Shown here: piece after piece, positions 15,224 through 23,689 of the stretch | How positions within the stretch are numbered: position 1 is the first letter of the stretch | Layout: every line of letters begins with the position of its first letter | NCBI GenBank assembly: GCA_013287095.1 | Contig: JABDEJ010000031.1 | Coordinates: forward strand, 1 to 23,877 | Source of the DNA: Bacteroidota bacterium | GTDB taxonomy: Bacteria > Bacteroidota > Bacteroidia > CAILMK01 | Length of the DNA: 23,877 nucleotides | Direction: 5' to 3' | The notes under the pieces: generated by a model | The model's input: only the letters and a program-made list of their open reading frames with translations | What the model was told of the DNA's origin: nothing | The model's database searches: none | Translations under genes and position numbers: made by a program

Positions 15224-15895
15224 ATTTTTCATGAAGTCATTTAGTGAGATATGGTCCTCCTTCCGAAAAGGCATTCCAGTGTTACGAAACTTCACAATTC
15301 GCGATACCCTGAAGTCCCTGTATTCTATACGCAAATGGCACCAGGCCATTACATGCCAGTTCATAGCATAAAAAACCAGGCCTATGGGCTCTACCTGCCT
15401 GTGGTTAATCTCTTCTTTGTTATTTTTATATTCTATATCAAGGATATGCTTTTGAGAAATGGCATCCTGGATACCCGATAAAAATTCGAAATCATTTTTC
15501 ACAAAGGCCGGAACGTGCATCCTGATATTATCGTTTAACGCTTCCAGTTTTTCTTTCTGTGAATTGCGCAAAACGGCTTTCACTTTATTAAGGGCGGTGG
15601 AATAATGTTCCATAATGGACTTATCTGCAAATGCATATACTATGGTTTCCATGAGCAATAATGCGTTGGCTTCTGCGGTACTGAAAGATACCGGGGGTAA
15701 AAAATAACCGTCAACCACGCCATAGCCTTTATGTGGCTCAAAACCAATAGGAATGCCTTGCTCACATAATGCTTTTATATCTCTGTAAACCGTTCGGACA
15801 CTGATGCCAAATTTTTCCGCAATGTCTTCGGCGGACATGTACTTTTTGGACTGAAGCAACACGAGCATACCCAATAACCTGTCAATGCGGTTCAT
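15206..15895 (-). CDS. YafY-type HTH/WYL-domain transcription regulator
   Basis: A 229-residue regulator. Residues 1-60 are a winged helix (HTH_11): RIDRLLGMLVLLQ, then 'SAEDIAEKFGISVRTVYRDIKAL', in which the recognition helix ends with the typical VRTVYRDI. Residues about 140-215 are the WYL domain, with 'DIEYKNNKEEINHRQVEPIGLVFYAMNWHVMAWC' and 'YRDFRVSRI', the arginine-rich ligand-binding signature. WYL regulators respond to ligands, often nucleic acid or nucleotide-like molecules. It starts 6 bp after the stop of the UbiA-like gene, so the two are one operon and DinB may be a third member. It is likely a local regulator. Confidence 0.9.
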   Translation of the reverse strand: MNRIDRLLGMLVLLQSKKYMSAEDIAEKFGISVRTVYRDIKALCEQGIPIGFEPHKGYGVVDGYFLPPVSFSTAEANALLLMETIVYAFADKSIMEHYSTALNKVKAVLRNSQKEKLEALNDNIRMHVPAFVKNDFEFLSGIQDAISQKHILDIEYKNNKEEINHRQVEPIGLVFYAMNWHVMAWCHLRIEYRDFRVSRIVKFRNTGMPFRKEDHISLNDFMKNFSENY

Positions 15896-15901
15896 AAACT
15901 G

Positions 15902-16780
15902 TTATAACCAGTTCTGTAATATAGCGGTTGTGATAAAAAAGGCCATGAGACACACGGCGGCAAGCTTGTTCACAATCATCGAGTTTCGGTAATTGGCTTC
16001 CTCTGGACCATTTACCAGGTAAGCGTAATACCATAGAAGAAAATAAGCAAAAAGCGGTGATAAAAACACCTGGAAAAGTGAGAAATATACAACCTTGTGA
16101 AAGTAGTTCGTAAAATAGAAGTAGAACCCGAAATTCCCAAGCAGGAATACAATCGCGCAAAAAATAAATGTGCCATTTACCCCAAGGATCATGCTTGCAG
16201 TTCTGTCTCCGTGTTCACTATCGGCATTATGCTGATAAATATGCGTAAGCGGATAAAAACCTAGTATCATTATGGCGGATAATAAGGCCGGAATTAAAAT
16301 TTTTGATTCAGCCAGTTGGTTGAAATTCAAATGATGCAGCCCGAGATAAGACATCAGGTAGGCAAATCCGCCCTGGAAAACAGCCACGATAAACAAAGCG
16401 AAAAAACCGTATTTTTTTAAACGGATGGCAGGCACGCTGAATGCTTTGGAAACCAAACCATAAGTCAGCATCATCAAAGCGAACTGCCAGCTCACCAGCA
16501 GGGCCAACAGCAGACCAAGGATATCGAATATTATTGACACTAATAGGAGACCAGGTGGCACCGGAGGCATGTTTCGTAACGAGGCATATCTGCTGGTGCG
16601 CCTTTCAAACCATGAATTATATCCATTATCGGCAGGATACAGAAAAAGATGAATGGCCAGAAATGAAATAACAAGAGTTTTGATATCAGTAAACGGGTAC
16701 TGGCAGGCCGCAAATGCAAATACAGGCATCAGGTACAGTGAAAAAGGTATTCTCAGATGATGTATTATGGATTTGTTCAT
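15902..16780 (-). CDS. UbiA-like prenyltransferase-family membrane protein
   Basis: A 292-residue protein with about eight to nine hydrophobic helices. The second UbiA motif is recognisable: HIYQHNADSEHGDRT (180-194) with D187 and D192. The first motif, normally N-D-x-x-D-x-x-x-D and often 'NGYNSYYDKDE' in Bacteroidota relatives, reads NGYNSWFERRTS (52-63): N52 is kept, D59 is Glu and the next acid is Arg. Normal UbiA enzymes use both motifs to bind the Mg2+-diphosphate of a prenyl donor and attach it to an aromatic acceptor. Here the substrate is unknown and activity may be changed. It heads the operon with the WYL regulator. The ATG at 16780 is 19 bp from a -7-like element. Confidence 0.75.
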   Translation of the reverse strand: MNKSIIHHLRIPFSLYLMPVFAFAACQYPFTDIKTLVISFLAIHLFLYPADNGYNSWFERRTSRYASLRNMPPVPPGLLLVSIIFDILGLLLALLVSWQFALMMLTYGLVSKAFSVPAIRLKKYGFFALFIVAVFQGGFAYLMSYLGLHHLNFNQLAESKILIPALLSAIMILGFYPLTHIYQHNADSEHGDRTASMILGVNGTFIFCAIVFLLGNFGFYFYFTNYFHKVVYFSLFQVFLSPLFAYFLLWYYAYLVNGPEEANYRNSMIVNKLAAVCLMAFFITTAILQNWL

Positions 16781-16799
16781 GATGTCTGCGAATTCGAGG

Positions 16800-16807
16800 G
16801 AAAGTTA
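16800..16807 (-). promoter_or_regulatory. -7-like element of the UbiA-like operon
   Basis: The minus strand reads TAACTTTC, one base off TAnnTTTG, with a start near 16795 and a leader of about 15 bases before the ATG at 16780. The same octamer occurs on the plus strand at 16933-16940. Confidence 0.35.
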
Positions 16808-16867
16808 CGAAGTTTTCCAAACTATTCGAATTTATTGCAAAATCAGGAGTCAAAATCACTCTTTAAA

Positions 16868-16894
16868 GTCGTTGACTTTTGAATAGCCAACGAC
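16868..16894. other. Inverted repeat between divergent promoters
   Basis: GTCGTTG (16868-16874) and CAACGAC (16888-16894) are perfectly complementary around 13 bases. They lie midway between the two divergent TAACTTTC elements and could be an operator or just a hairpin. Confidence 0.3.
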
Positions 16895-16932
16895 CTTGAG
16901 AAATCGCTGACAGAAAAAATCATTTCTTATTG

Positions 16933-16940
16933 TAACTTTC
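16933..16940 (+). promoter_or_regulatory. -7-like element of the T9SS cargo gene
   Basis: TAACTTTC (7 of 8 to TAnnTTTG) would give a start near 16945 and a leader of about 64 bases before the ATG at 17009. No -33 TTTG is present. Confidence 0.3.
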
Positions 16941-17008
16941 GCCTGTCCTTACCCGTCTTGGTATCAAAACAGATCAATGGCCGGAGACGGTCTTAATAAT
17001 TTACCTCT

Positions 17009-18571
17009 ATGAAAAAAATCATTATTACTCTTTTTATTGCTTCATTTTTTGCAACCGGAAGTTTCGCTAAGGTAAAACCTTCAGGCAATTATCTCCCCGC
17101 TGCCTTTAAGCTGCTTCAAAAACCATCATACCGGCAGGTCATGAGTAAAATCCAATCAGCAGCAGCCTCCAATGGTGCGGAAAACAAACTATCCATAAAA
17201 GAGCCATATCTTATTTATACCCAGCTTTGGGACTCTGCAGCCAAAAAATGGGCTTCAGATACTTTTGAGAGATATGCTATTACCTGGAATGCTAATAAAA
17301 GCCTGCAAAGTATTTCAGATTTAAGCTGGGATTCGATTACTAATGGCGCGGTGACCAATACCATTGAAACAGGCTTTATAAAAATTAATTCGCAGGTAAG
17401 TGTTGACAATAATGTGATGGTGGATTATTTTCCCGGAAATATTGTCATACAAGAACTTCAGAACGGCAAGTGGGTCAACTATGAACAGGAGGTTGTGTAC
17501 TTTGATCAAAATAACCGTATCACATCAGTTGTAGTTCAGCAATGGGTTCAAAATGCGTGGGTTGATTATGCCAAGGATGAACTTGCATATGACGCGAAAG
17601 GAAATTTTACCGGGCTATCGGCATATTATTGGAACGGAAGCTCTTTTACACTTGTACAGGGCGTAAAAGAATCACTTAGTTTTGATGGTAATGGTTTCAT
17701 GACCGGTTTGGTGCAAAGTACCAGTACAGGAGGCAACTATGTTAACAATTCCAAAGAGTCATTTGTGATTGATAGTAAGGGAGTTATCACCAATGCACTC
17801 ATATCAACATTTGATAGCTTATCAGGCCAATGGATCAAATATGATAGTCTTTCCAGCATGTCCTGGCTGTTTTTTGATCCCACCATTAGCATAGATTACC
17901 AGACTCTGGGCACAGATGGCATACTCGGTGTTGGCGGCAATAAATATCTTGGTTATATTGAAACAAAATATGATTCACTTGCTCATATCTGGGAAACTCC
18001 TCAAAACAATATATATACATATAATGCTGATAGCCTGGTAACAAATATCATCAACCAGACAAAACAAAAAAATGGCTGGTTGAACAATACAAGCGACAGT
18101 ACATCTTATTATCCGAGAGATGATATAAAGACATATTTGTCAAGATATTGGGCAGGCACAAAATGGTTAAACACTTCAACTGGAAACAACAACATAAATA
18201 CTTATGACGGCGATGATGATATCACGGAATGTATTGCACAAAACACCGACGCAAACAATGCGAACGCCTTTGACAATTATTCCAAAACAGAATATCTTTA
18301 TAAAAGCAATACCGGTATTGAACCTGTTTATCATTCAGGTTTTGCAATATTCCCAAACCCGGTTTCAAACCGGTTGAATATTGATATGGGACAAAATGAT
18401 TCTCATGGAATTTTGACTATAACAGATGTTACCGGAAAAATCATTCAATCTCAAAACCTGAGTAGTATAAATTTGAATTCGATAGACGTAACTAGCTTAC
18501 CAACAGGCATATATTTTCTTTCAATCAATAATGGAAACGCGGTATCTACGGGTAAGTTTATAAAGGAATAA
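17009..18571 (+). CDS. Secreted protein with T9SS type A C-terminal sorting domain
   Basis: A 520-residue protein. Residues 1-20 (MKKIIITLFIASFFATGSFA) are a signal peptide. The last ~80 residues are a type A sorting domain: FAIFPNPVSNRLNIDM, then 'LTITDVTGKII', 'SIDVTSLPTGIYFLSI' and a lysine-containing end (TGKFIKE), which sends the protein across the outer membrane by the T9SS and is cut off. The middle has loose repeats of about 40-50 residues with the pattern 'W-x-N-x-W-V-x-Y' then 'Y-x-x-x-N-x-I/F-T' (for example QNGKWVNYEQ, VQNAWVDYAK, KNGWLNNTS), as in other Bacteroidota surface proteins of unknown role. No catalytic motif is visible. It is a single gene divergent from the UbiA-like operon and convergent with lepA. 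Confidence 0.85.
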   Translation: MKKIIITLFIASFFATGSFAKVKPSGNYLPAAFKLLQKPSYRQVMSKIQSAAASNGAENKLSIKEPYLIYTQLWDSAAKKWASDTFERYAITWNANKSLQSISDLSWDSITNGAVTNTIETGFIKINSQVSVDNNVMVDYFPGNIVIQELQNGKWVNYEQEVVYFDQNNRITSVVVQQWVQNAWVDYAKDELAYDAKGNFTGLSAYYWNGSSFTLVQGVKESLSFDGNGFMTGLVQSTSTGGNYVNNSKESFVIDSKGVITNALISTFDSLSGQWIKYDSLSSMSWLFFDPTISIDYQTLGTDGILGVGGNKYLGYIETKYDSLAHIWETPQNNIYTYNADSLVTNIINQTKQKNGWLNNTSDSTSYYPRDDIKTYLSRYWAGTKWLNTSTGNNNINTYDGDDDITECIAQNTDANNANAFDNYSKTEYLYKSNTGIEPVYHSGFAIFPNPVSNRLNIDMGQNDSHGILTITDVTGKIIQSQNLSSINLNSIDVTSLPTGIYFLSINNGNAVSTGKFIKE

Positions 18572-18611
18572 CGGGGCTGAACGTCATCTTATGTATCAAT
18601 CACTCATTACT

Positions 18612-18639
18612 GTTGACTGATGACTGTTGACTGTGAATC
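18612..18639. repeat. Heptanucleotide tandem repeat
   Basis: Four consecutive heptamers GTTGACT, GATGACT, GTTGACT and GTGAATC (the last degenerate) lie between the convergent ends of the T9SS cargo gene and lepA, overlapping the lepA stop region. Such 'GACTGTTGACT' runs are low-complexity intergenic repeats. Confidence 0.55.
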
Positions 18640-20428
18640 AATCTTCCAGCTTCAATACTGCCATAAAAGCAGTCTGTGGTATCTCAACATTACCGACTTG
18701 CTTCATGCGCTTCTTGCCTTTTTTCTGTTTTTCAAGGAGCTTGCGCTTACGGCTGATATCACCACCGTAGCATTTGGCAGTTACGTCTTTTCTTAAGGCG
18801 CTTACGGTCTCGCGGGCGATGATTTTTGCACCGATGGATGCCTGGATCGCTATTTCAAATTGCTGGCGTGGCAGAAGCTCTCTGAGCTTCAAACATATCT
18901 TCTTTCCCCAGTCAAAAGCTTTGTCCCTGTGAATGATGGCAGAGAGTGCATCAACTGGTTCGCCATTGAGGCGGATATCGAGTTTTACGAGGTGTGATTC
19001 GCGATAGCCAATAGGGTGGTAATCAAATGAGGCATACCCTCTTGAGATGGATTTTAATTTGTCATAAAAATCAAATACGATTTCACCAAGCGGCAATTCA
19101 AAACCCAGCTCCACTCTAGAAGTGGTAAGGTAAACCTGGTTTTTCAAAATGCCCCTTCGGTCAAGACAAAGTTTCATGATATTGCCCACATAGTCAACGG
19201 CTGTGATTACCTGGGCAGATATATATGGTTCCTCTACAAATGCAATTTTACTTGGGTCGGGGAGGTCAGATGGGTTGGTAACAGTCACTGTTTCGTTTGC
19301 AGTGGTGGTGACATGATAAGACACGTTGGGAACCGTTGTGATCACGGTCATATCATACTCCCTTTCAAGACGTTCCTGCACAATTTCCATGTGAAGCATC
19401 CCAAGGAACCCGCAACGGAATCCGAAGCCCAGGGCTGCGGAAGTTTCAGGCTCAAAAACCAGCGAAGCATCATTGAGCTGCAATTTATCCATTGCATCCC
19501 GAAGCTCCTCATAGTCTTCTGTATCAACAGGATATATACCTGCAAATACCATTGGTTTTACATTCTCAAAACCTTTGATAATTTCCTGTGTCGGGCGGTC
19601 GCGGTGGGTTATCGTGTCCCCGACTTTTACTTCTTTGGCGGATTTAATGCCTGAAATAATATAACCTACATCACCTGCCCCAATGGTCTGTTCCGGTTGT
19701 TTATCAAGGCGAAGAATCCCGATCTCTTCAGCAATATATTCCTTGCCCGTGTTTACAAATTTTACAATATCGCCTTTATTGAGCCTGCCGTTAAAAATCC
19801 TGAAATAGGCGATAATTCCCCTGTAAGAGTTAAAAACAGAATCAAATATCAACGCCTGTAGCGGCGCCTCAGGATCTCCTTTCGGAGCCGGAATTCGGTT
19901 GATAATAGCATCCAGGATATCATCTATACCGAGGCCTGTCTTGGCGCTGGCCAGCACGATATCTTCTGCTTTGCAACCGATGAGCTCAATGATCTGGTCT
20001 TTCACTTCCTCGATCATCGCACCGGGAAGATCCACTTTATTCAAAACAGGAATGATCTCGAGGTTTTGCTCAAGAGCCAGGAAAAGGTTTGATATCGTTT
20101 GCGCCTGGATGCCCTGTGCAGCATCTACCACCAACAAAGCCCCTTCACAGGCCGCTATCGCACGACTCACTTCGTATGAGAAGTCCACATGGCCGGGCGT
20201 GTCAATCAGGTTTAGTTTATACTTCTTGCCATGATGCACATAATCCATCTGGATGGCGTGGCTCTTAATGGTGATGCCACGTTCGCGCTCCAGGTCCATA
20301 TCATCCAGCAACTGGGCCTTCATTTCACGGGCAGTGACCGTGGCAGTCGTTTGCAACAACCTGTCGGCCAGTGTACTTTTGCCATGATCTATATGGGCTA
20401 TGATACAGAAATTACGAATATTCTTCAT
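18638..20428 (-). CDS. lepA: Elongation factor 4 (LepA)
   Basis: 596 residues, the standard LepA length. The G domain contains AHIDHGKST (11-19, P-loop), the switch I region [12 protein letters not shown] (76-83, G3) and NKVD (130-133, G4). The EF4-specific C-terminal domain is complete, ending with '[23 protein letters not shown]' and '[14 protein letters not shown]', which distinguishes it from EF-G. LepA is a ribosome-dependent GTPase acting in translation, with proposed roles in back-translocation and 30S biogenesis. It is monocistronic here, convergent with the T9SS cargo gene and divergent from the TonB receptor. The start ATG at 20428 gives the typical [16 protein letters not shown] beginning. 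Confidence 0.98.
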   Translation of the reverse strand: MKNIRNFCIIAHIDHGKSTLADRLLQTTATVTAREMKAQLLDDMDLERERGITIKSHAIQMDYVHHGKKYKLNLIDTPGHVDFSYEVSRAIAACEGALLVVDAAQGIQAQTISNLFLALEQNLEIIPVLNKVDLPGAMIEEVKDQIIELIGCKAEDIVLASAKTGLGIDDILDAIINRIPAPKGDPEAPLQALIFDSVFNSYRGIIAYFRIFNGRLNKGDIVKFVNTGKEYIAEEIGILRLDKQPEQTIGAGDVGYIISGIKSAKEVKVGDTITHRDRPTQEIIKGFENVKPMVFAGIYPVDTEDYEELRDAMDKLQLNDASLVFEPETSAALGFGFRCGFLGMLHMEIVQERLEREYDMTVITTVPNVSYHVTTTANETVTVTNPSDLPDPSKIAFVEEPYISAQVITAVDYVGNIMKLCLDRRGILKNQVYLTTSRVELGFELPLGEIVFDFYDKLKSISRGYASFDYHPIGYRESHLVKLDIRLNGEPVDALSAIIHRDKAFDWGKKICLKLRELLPRQQFEIAIQASIGAKIIARETVSALRKDVTAKCYGGDISRKRKLLEKQKKGKKRMKQVGNVEIPQTAFMAVLKLED

Positions 20429-20451
20429 GAAACGCGGGATAAACTAAGGTG

Positions 20452-20459
20452 CAAAGGTA
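20452..20459 (-). promoter_or_regulatory. -7 promoter element of lepA
   Basis: The minus strand reads TACCTTTG, a full TAnnTTTG match, with a start near 20447 and a leader of about 19 bases before the ATG at 20428. The -33 region falls inside a purine-rich repeat and has no TTTG. Confidence 0.5.
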
Positions 20460-20468
20460 GGCAAAATA

Positions 20469-20539
20469 GGAAGAGCGGGAGCGGGAGAACAAAGAGCGAG
20501 AGCGAAGGGCGTAGAGCGGAAGCTGGAAGGGCGAGAAGT
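20469..20539. repeat. Purine-rich degenerate GAGCG repeat
   Basis: About 70 bases made almost only of G and A with spaced C (GAGCGGGAGCGGGAG, then AGAGCGAGAGCGAAGG, then AGAGCGGAAGC). It is a degenerate tandem of a 5-6 base GAGCG(G/A) unit. It sits directly upstream of the lepA promoter and before the TonB-receptor leader, and contains no supported gene. Confidence 0.6.
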
Positions 20540-20614
20540 GAATCGGTGATATCTTTTATTTTCCCCCCATTATATTAATTAATACATAAATTCGTTTCGT
20601 CTAAAAATCTATTG

Positions 20615-22894
20615 ATGAAACGATTGTTTGGATCGGTTTTTTTATTTTTTGTGTTTGTTTCTGTCGTTTCGGCTCAAAAATATACTATCAGCGGCTATAT
20701 AAAAGATGCTGCCACGGGTGAGGTTTTGATAGGCGCATCATTATATGTGCCAAAGCTAAAGGTGGGTGCCGTAACCAATGCCTATGGGTTTTATTCGCTT
20801 ACATTAAATGCTGACAGCGTTGGGCTTGCCATCAGGTTTATGGGTTATAAACCGGTGTTCAAAAAAATTGATCTTAGAAAAGATATTGAGTTGAATGTTG
20901 GCCTACAAACCCTGGAACTGGGTGAAGTGGTTATTACAGGTTCAAAGGCCAGTGAAAATGTGGAAAAACCACAAATGGGTGTGATTGATGTGCCAATCAC
21001 TTCAGTGAAGGAATTGCCGGCCATCTTTGGAGAGAAAGATCTGTTTAAAGTGCTGCAGCTTTTGCCCGGTGTACAGTCTGGTTCTGAGGGCAGTGCGGGG
21101 TTTTATGTCAGGGGTGGCGGTGCAGATGAAAACCTGATTTTACTGGATGAAGCTGTGATATACAACCCATTTCACATGGCGGGATTTTTCAGCATATTCA
21201 ATGGGGATGCCATCAAATCTGTAGACCTGTACAAGGGTGGTTTTCCGGCGCAATACGGCGGCCGGCTCTCATCTATTATAGATGTTTCCATGAAAGACGG
21301 CAACGATCAGGGTTTTCATGGTGAAGGAGGCATTGGCCTTATCTCTTCCCGGCTGATGCTGGAAGGTCCCATTGTAAAAAACAAAGTTTCGTTCATGGTT
21401 TCGGCAAGACGCACCTACCTCGATGTCCTGATAAAACCCTTTTTGCCAGTGGGAACCGAAGCAGCTTATTATTTTTATGACCTGAACGCCAAAGTGAATT
21501 ATATCATCTCTGACAAGGATCGGGTTTACCTGAGCGGGTACATGGGCGCTGACGTGCTTTCTACTTCGTTTTCAAGTCCGGGTGATACAACGGGAATCGG
21601 CGTATCATGGGGCAACAGCAGTGCGACAGCCAGGTGGAACCATGTGTTTTCGCCAAAGCTGTTCGCAAATACCACCATGATTTATGACGATTATAATTTC
21701 AGTATCAATGAACAGATGAACAATCAGGAAGCTAAGATACAGTCTGGCATACAGGATATAGGTGGCAAAATAGATTTTGACTGGTTTCCATCGCCGCTAA
21801 ACCATGTAAAATTCGGGGCGACCTATACTTATTCAGAATTTATCCCGAGCCTGGTTCAAGGGCCGGCAGGGTCCCTGGGCTTTGCCAATGAGCAAACAAA
21901 ATACGTACACAATGCAGCAGGCTATATCAATGATGAATATACTTATTCGGAAAAATGGTCTTTCAATATCGGTCTGCGCGCGCCTTATTTTGATTACAAA
22001 CAAACCACGTATATAGAAGTAGAGCCAAGGTTTACAGCTAAATATGCTTTAAATAAAACCACATCCCTCAAGGCAAGCTATGCCATGATGTACCAAAACA
22101 TCCACTTGCTGAGCAGCACTTCTATCTCGCTGCCGACAGATATTTGGATACCCAGCAGCAACATCGTTAAGCCTGAACAAAGCCAACAGGTATCAGCAGG
22201 AATTTTTAAGAATTTTTTGGACAATGCCTTTGAAACCAGCGCCGAAGTCTATTATAAGAAAAGCAACAATGTGATTGAATACCAACCCGGTACAGATATA
22301 TTCTTTAACCCCGATATTGATAATGCCTTGTATTTCGGGCAGGGCTGGTCTTATGGACTGGAACTGTTTATCAAGAAAAATGTCGGGAAATTTACCGGGT
22401 GGCTTGGTTATACACTATCGTGGGCCAACCTTCAATTTGACCAGTTGAACAACGGCGACCCTTTCCCCGCCACTTATGACAGGAGGCATGATTTTTCAAT
22501 TACCGGGATCTACAATTTCAATAAAAACTGGTCGTTCTCTACTGTTTTTATTTACGAAACAGGCTCGTCTCTTACAGTGCCTTTGGGCACCTATAATGTG
22601 CCTTGGAATACTAATAGTGGGTATATCCAGGTTTTGGACTATGGCGCCATGAATGCTTACAAACTACCTCCGTACAACAGGCTCGACATTGGTATAAAAT
22701 ATACCAAACAGCATAAGAGATACCAGGACGAATGGCGCCTGGATATTTACAATGCGTACAGCCGGGAGAACCCCTATTTTGTGTTCATTGACCCAAATTA
22801 TTATGACGCCAATGCGAACATAGTCAAATCAGCGGCCGTGCAGATTTCTATATTCCCCATCATCCCTACTGTTAGCTATAATTTTAAGTTTTAA
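20615..22894 (+). CDS. TonB-dependent outer-membrane receptor with carboxypeptidase-regulatory-like domain
   Basis: With ATG at 20615 (the frame also opens at TTG 20612) the product is 759 residues. A signal peptide (cleavage near VVSA, residue 19-20) is followed by a CarboxypepD_reg-like domain to about residue 105 (ISGYIKDAATGEVLIGASLYVP, then a 'TNAYGFYSL' strand). A plug domain follows (KELPAIFGEKDLFKVLQLLPGVQ, FYVRGGGADENLILLDEAVIYNP, then LYKGGFPAQYGGRLSSIIDV), and then the beta barrel, ending in the aromatic TVSYNFKF typical of outer-membrane proteins. It would take up a ligand across the outer membrane using TonB-ExbBD energy; the ligand is unknown. The DUF4249 lipoprotein follows after 3 bp. 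Pairing of such receptors with DUF4249 proteins is common and suggests a receptor-surface lipoprotein unit. Confidence 0.93.
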   Translation: MKRLFGSVFLFFVFVSVVSAQKYTISGYIKDAATGEVLIGASLYVPKLKVGAVTNAYGFYSLTLNADSVGLAIRFMGYKPVFKKIDLRKDIELNVGLQTLELGEVVITGSKASENVEKPQMGVIDVPITSVKELPAIFGEKDLFKVLQLLPGVQSGSEGSAGFYVRGGGADENLILLDEAVIYNPFHMAGFFSIFNGDAIKSVDLYKGGFPAQYGGRLSSIIDVSMKDGNDQGFHGEGGIGLISSRLMLEGPIVKNKVSFMVSARRTYLDVLIKPFLPVGTEAAYYFYDLNAKVNYIISDKDRVYLSGYMGADVLSTSFSSPGDTTGIGVSWGNSSATARWNHVFSPKLFANTTMIYDDYNFSINEQMNNQEAKIQSGIQDIGGKIDFDWFPSPLNHVKFGATYTYSEFIPSLVQGPAGSLGFANEQTKYVHNAAGYINDEYTYSEKWSFNIGLRAPYFDYKQTTYIEVEPRFTAKYALNKTTSLKASYAMMYQNIHLLSSTSISLPTDIWIPSSNIVKPEQSQQVSAGIFKNFLDNAFETSAEVYYKKSNNVIEYQPGTDIFFNPDIDNALYFGQGWSYGLELFIKKNVGKFTGWLGYTLSWANLQFDQLNNGDPFPATYDRRHDFSITGIYNFNKNWSFSTVFIYETGSSLTVPLGTYNVPWNTNSGYIQVLDYGAMNAYKLPPYNRLDIGIKYTKQHKRYQDEWRLDIYNAYSRENPYFVFIDPNYYDANANIVKSAAVQISIFPIIPTVSYNFKF

Positions 22895-22897
22895 GCC

Positions 22898-23686
22898 ATG
22901 AAAAAAGTATACCTGTTTATCATTCTTTTGTGCCTTGTGTCTTATGGCTGTGAGAAAAATATCAGCCTTAACATAGCTAAATATGATAGCCAAATAGTGG
23001 TGTATTGCATTATGTCACCATTTAGCTATCCCCAGGTGTATCTAAGCCACAGCCAATCTTATTATAGCTATGCCGATACGGATTCCACTCTAAGCAATAC
23101 CATCATTCAAAATGCTCAGGTGATTATTACCGACCAGGCGATAAATAAAACCGATACATTACACTATGATACATTTGCACAATCTTATATTATGGGGCCC
23201 CGGGCATTTAACCCCACACCCGGTCATCATTATGCACTGAAAATCAATTATCAGGGCAAAGTACTAACTTCGGAAACCACTGTGCCTATGCAGGTAAAAA
23301 TTAACCATGTGGATTATGTAAAATTAGACACCAGCCAGAACAACCCTGATTATGAGTTTCATGTATTTTTCAATTCTGTTACCGGCGGGCCAAATTATTA
23401 TTCACTTAATGGTGAAAGTTTTATTTCAGATAATGGGGTTGCCGGAAAGCAGCTAGAAATCATAACTAATGAACGTTTTAGGCATCCGCCACCGGATACT
23501 GCCTATTTTGCGCTTTCCAACATGAATAAGGTGACTGCTGATTATTTTACCAATATCAATATACAAAACCAAAGCGCGGGTGATCCTTTTTCGCAGCCTG
23601 CGATAGTTGAAGGAAATATAAACGGTGGCCTCGGTATATTTGGGGCAAATGCACCTGGGCCTACTTTGCAAGTTATTGTCAAGTAA
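22898..23686 (+). CDS. DUF4249-family lipoprotein
   Basis: A 262-residue lipoprotein. The lipobox is at residues 14-18 (LVSYGC, C18), followed by EKNISLNIAKYDSQIVVYCIMSP, the DUF4249 opening ('C...i.l......~lVV.g.i'). It then continues with 'NAQVIITD', 'PGHHYALKINYQGKVLTSETTVP' and the C-terminal 'GNINGGLGIFGA', which matches the family's closing 'G.vsgGlGyFgA' motif. The gene is 3 bp after the TonB receptor and surely co-transcribed. DUF4249 proteins have no proven function and are thought to be outer-membrane partners of their receptor. Bases 23473-23511 of this gene recur exactly inverted at the right window edge; the DUF4249 reading is the genuine one there. Confidence 0.9.
   Translation: MKKVYLFIILLCLVSYGCEKNISLNIAKYDSQIVVYCIMSPFSYPQVYLSHSQSYYSYADTDSTLSNTIIQNAQVIITDQAINKTDTLHYDTFAQSYIMGPRAFNPTPGHHYALKINYQGKVLTSETTVPMQVKINHVDYVKLDTSQNNPDYEFHVFFNSVTGGPNYYSLNGESFISDNGVAGKQLEIITNERFRHPPPDTAYFALSNMNKVTADYFTNINIQNQSAGDPFSQPAIVEGNINGGLGIFGANAPGPTLQVIVK
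23473..23511 (+). repeat. Inner copy of a 39-bp exact inverted repeat
   Basis: These 39 bases, which encode the RFRHPPPDTAYF segment of the DUF4249 protein, are the exact reverse complement of the last 39 bases of the window (23839-23877). The match stops at 23512, where the next bases differ. Confidence 0.9.
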
Positions 23687-23689
23687 GCA

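Noticed and set aside
20231..20578. A 115-codon plus-strand frame running out of lepA into the purine-rich repeat
   Set aside because: The first half is antisense to the lepA G domain and the second half is translated low-complexity repeat.
20612..20614. TTG as start of the TonB receptor
   Set aside because: An ATG follows immediately at 20615 and begins the signal peptide properly.
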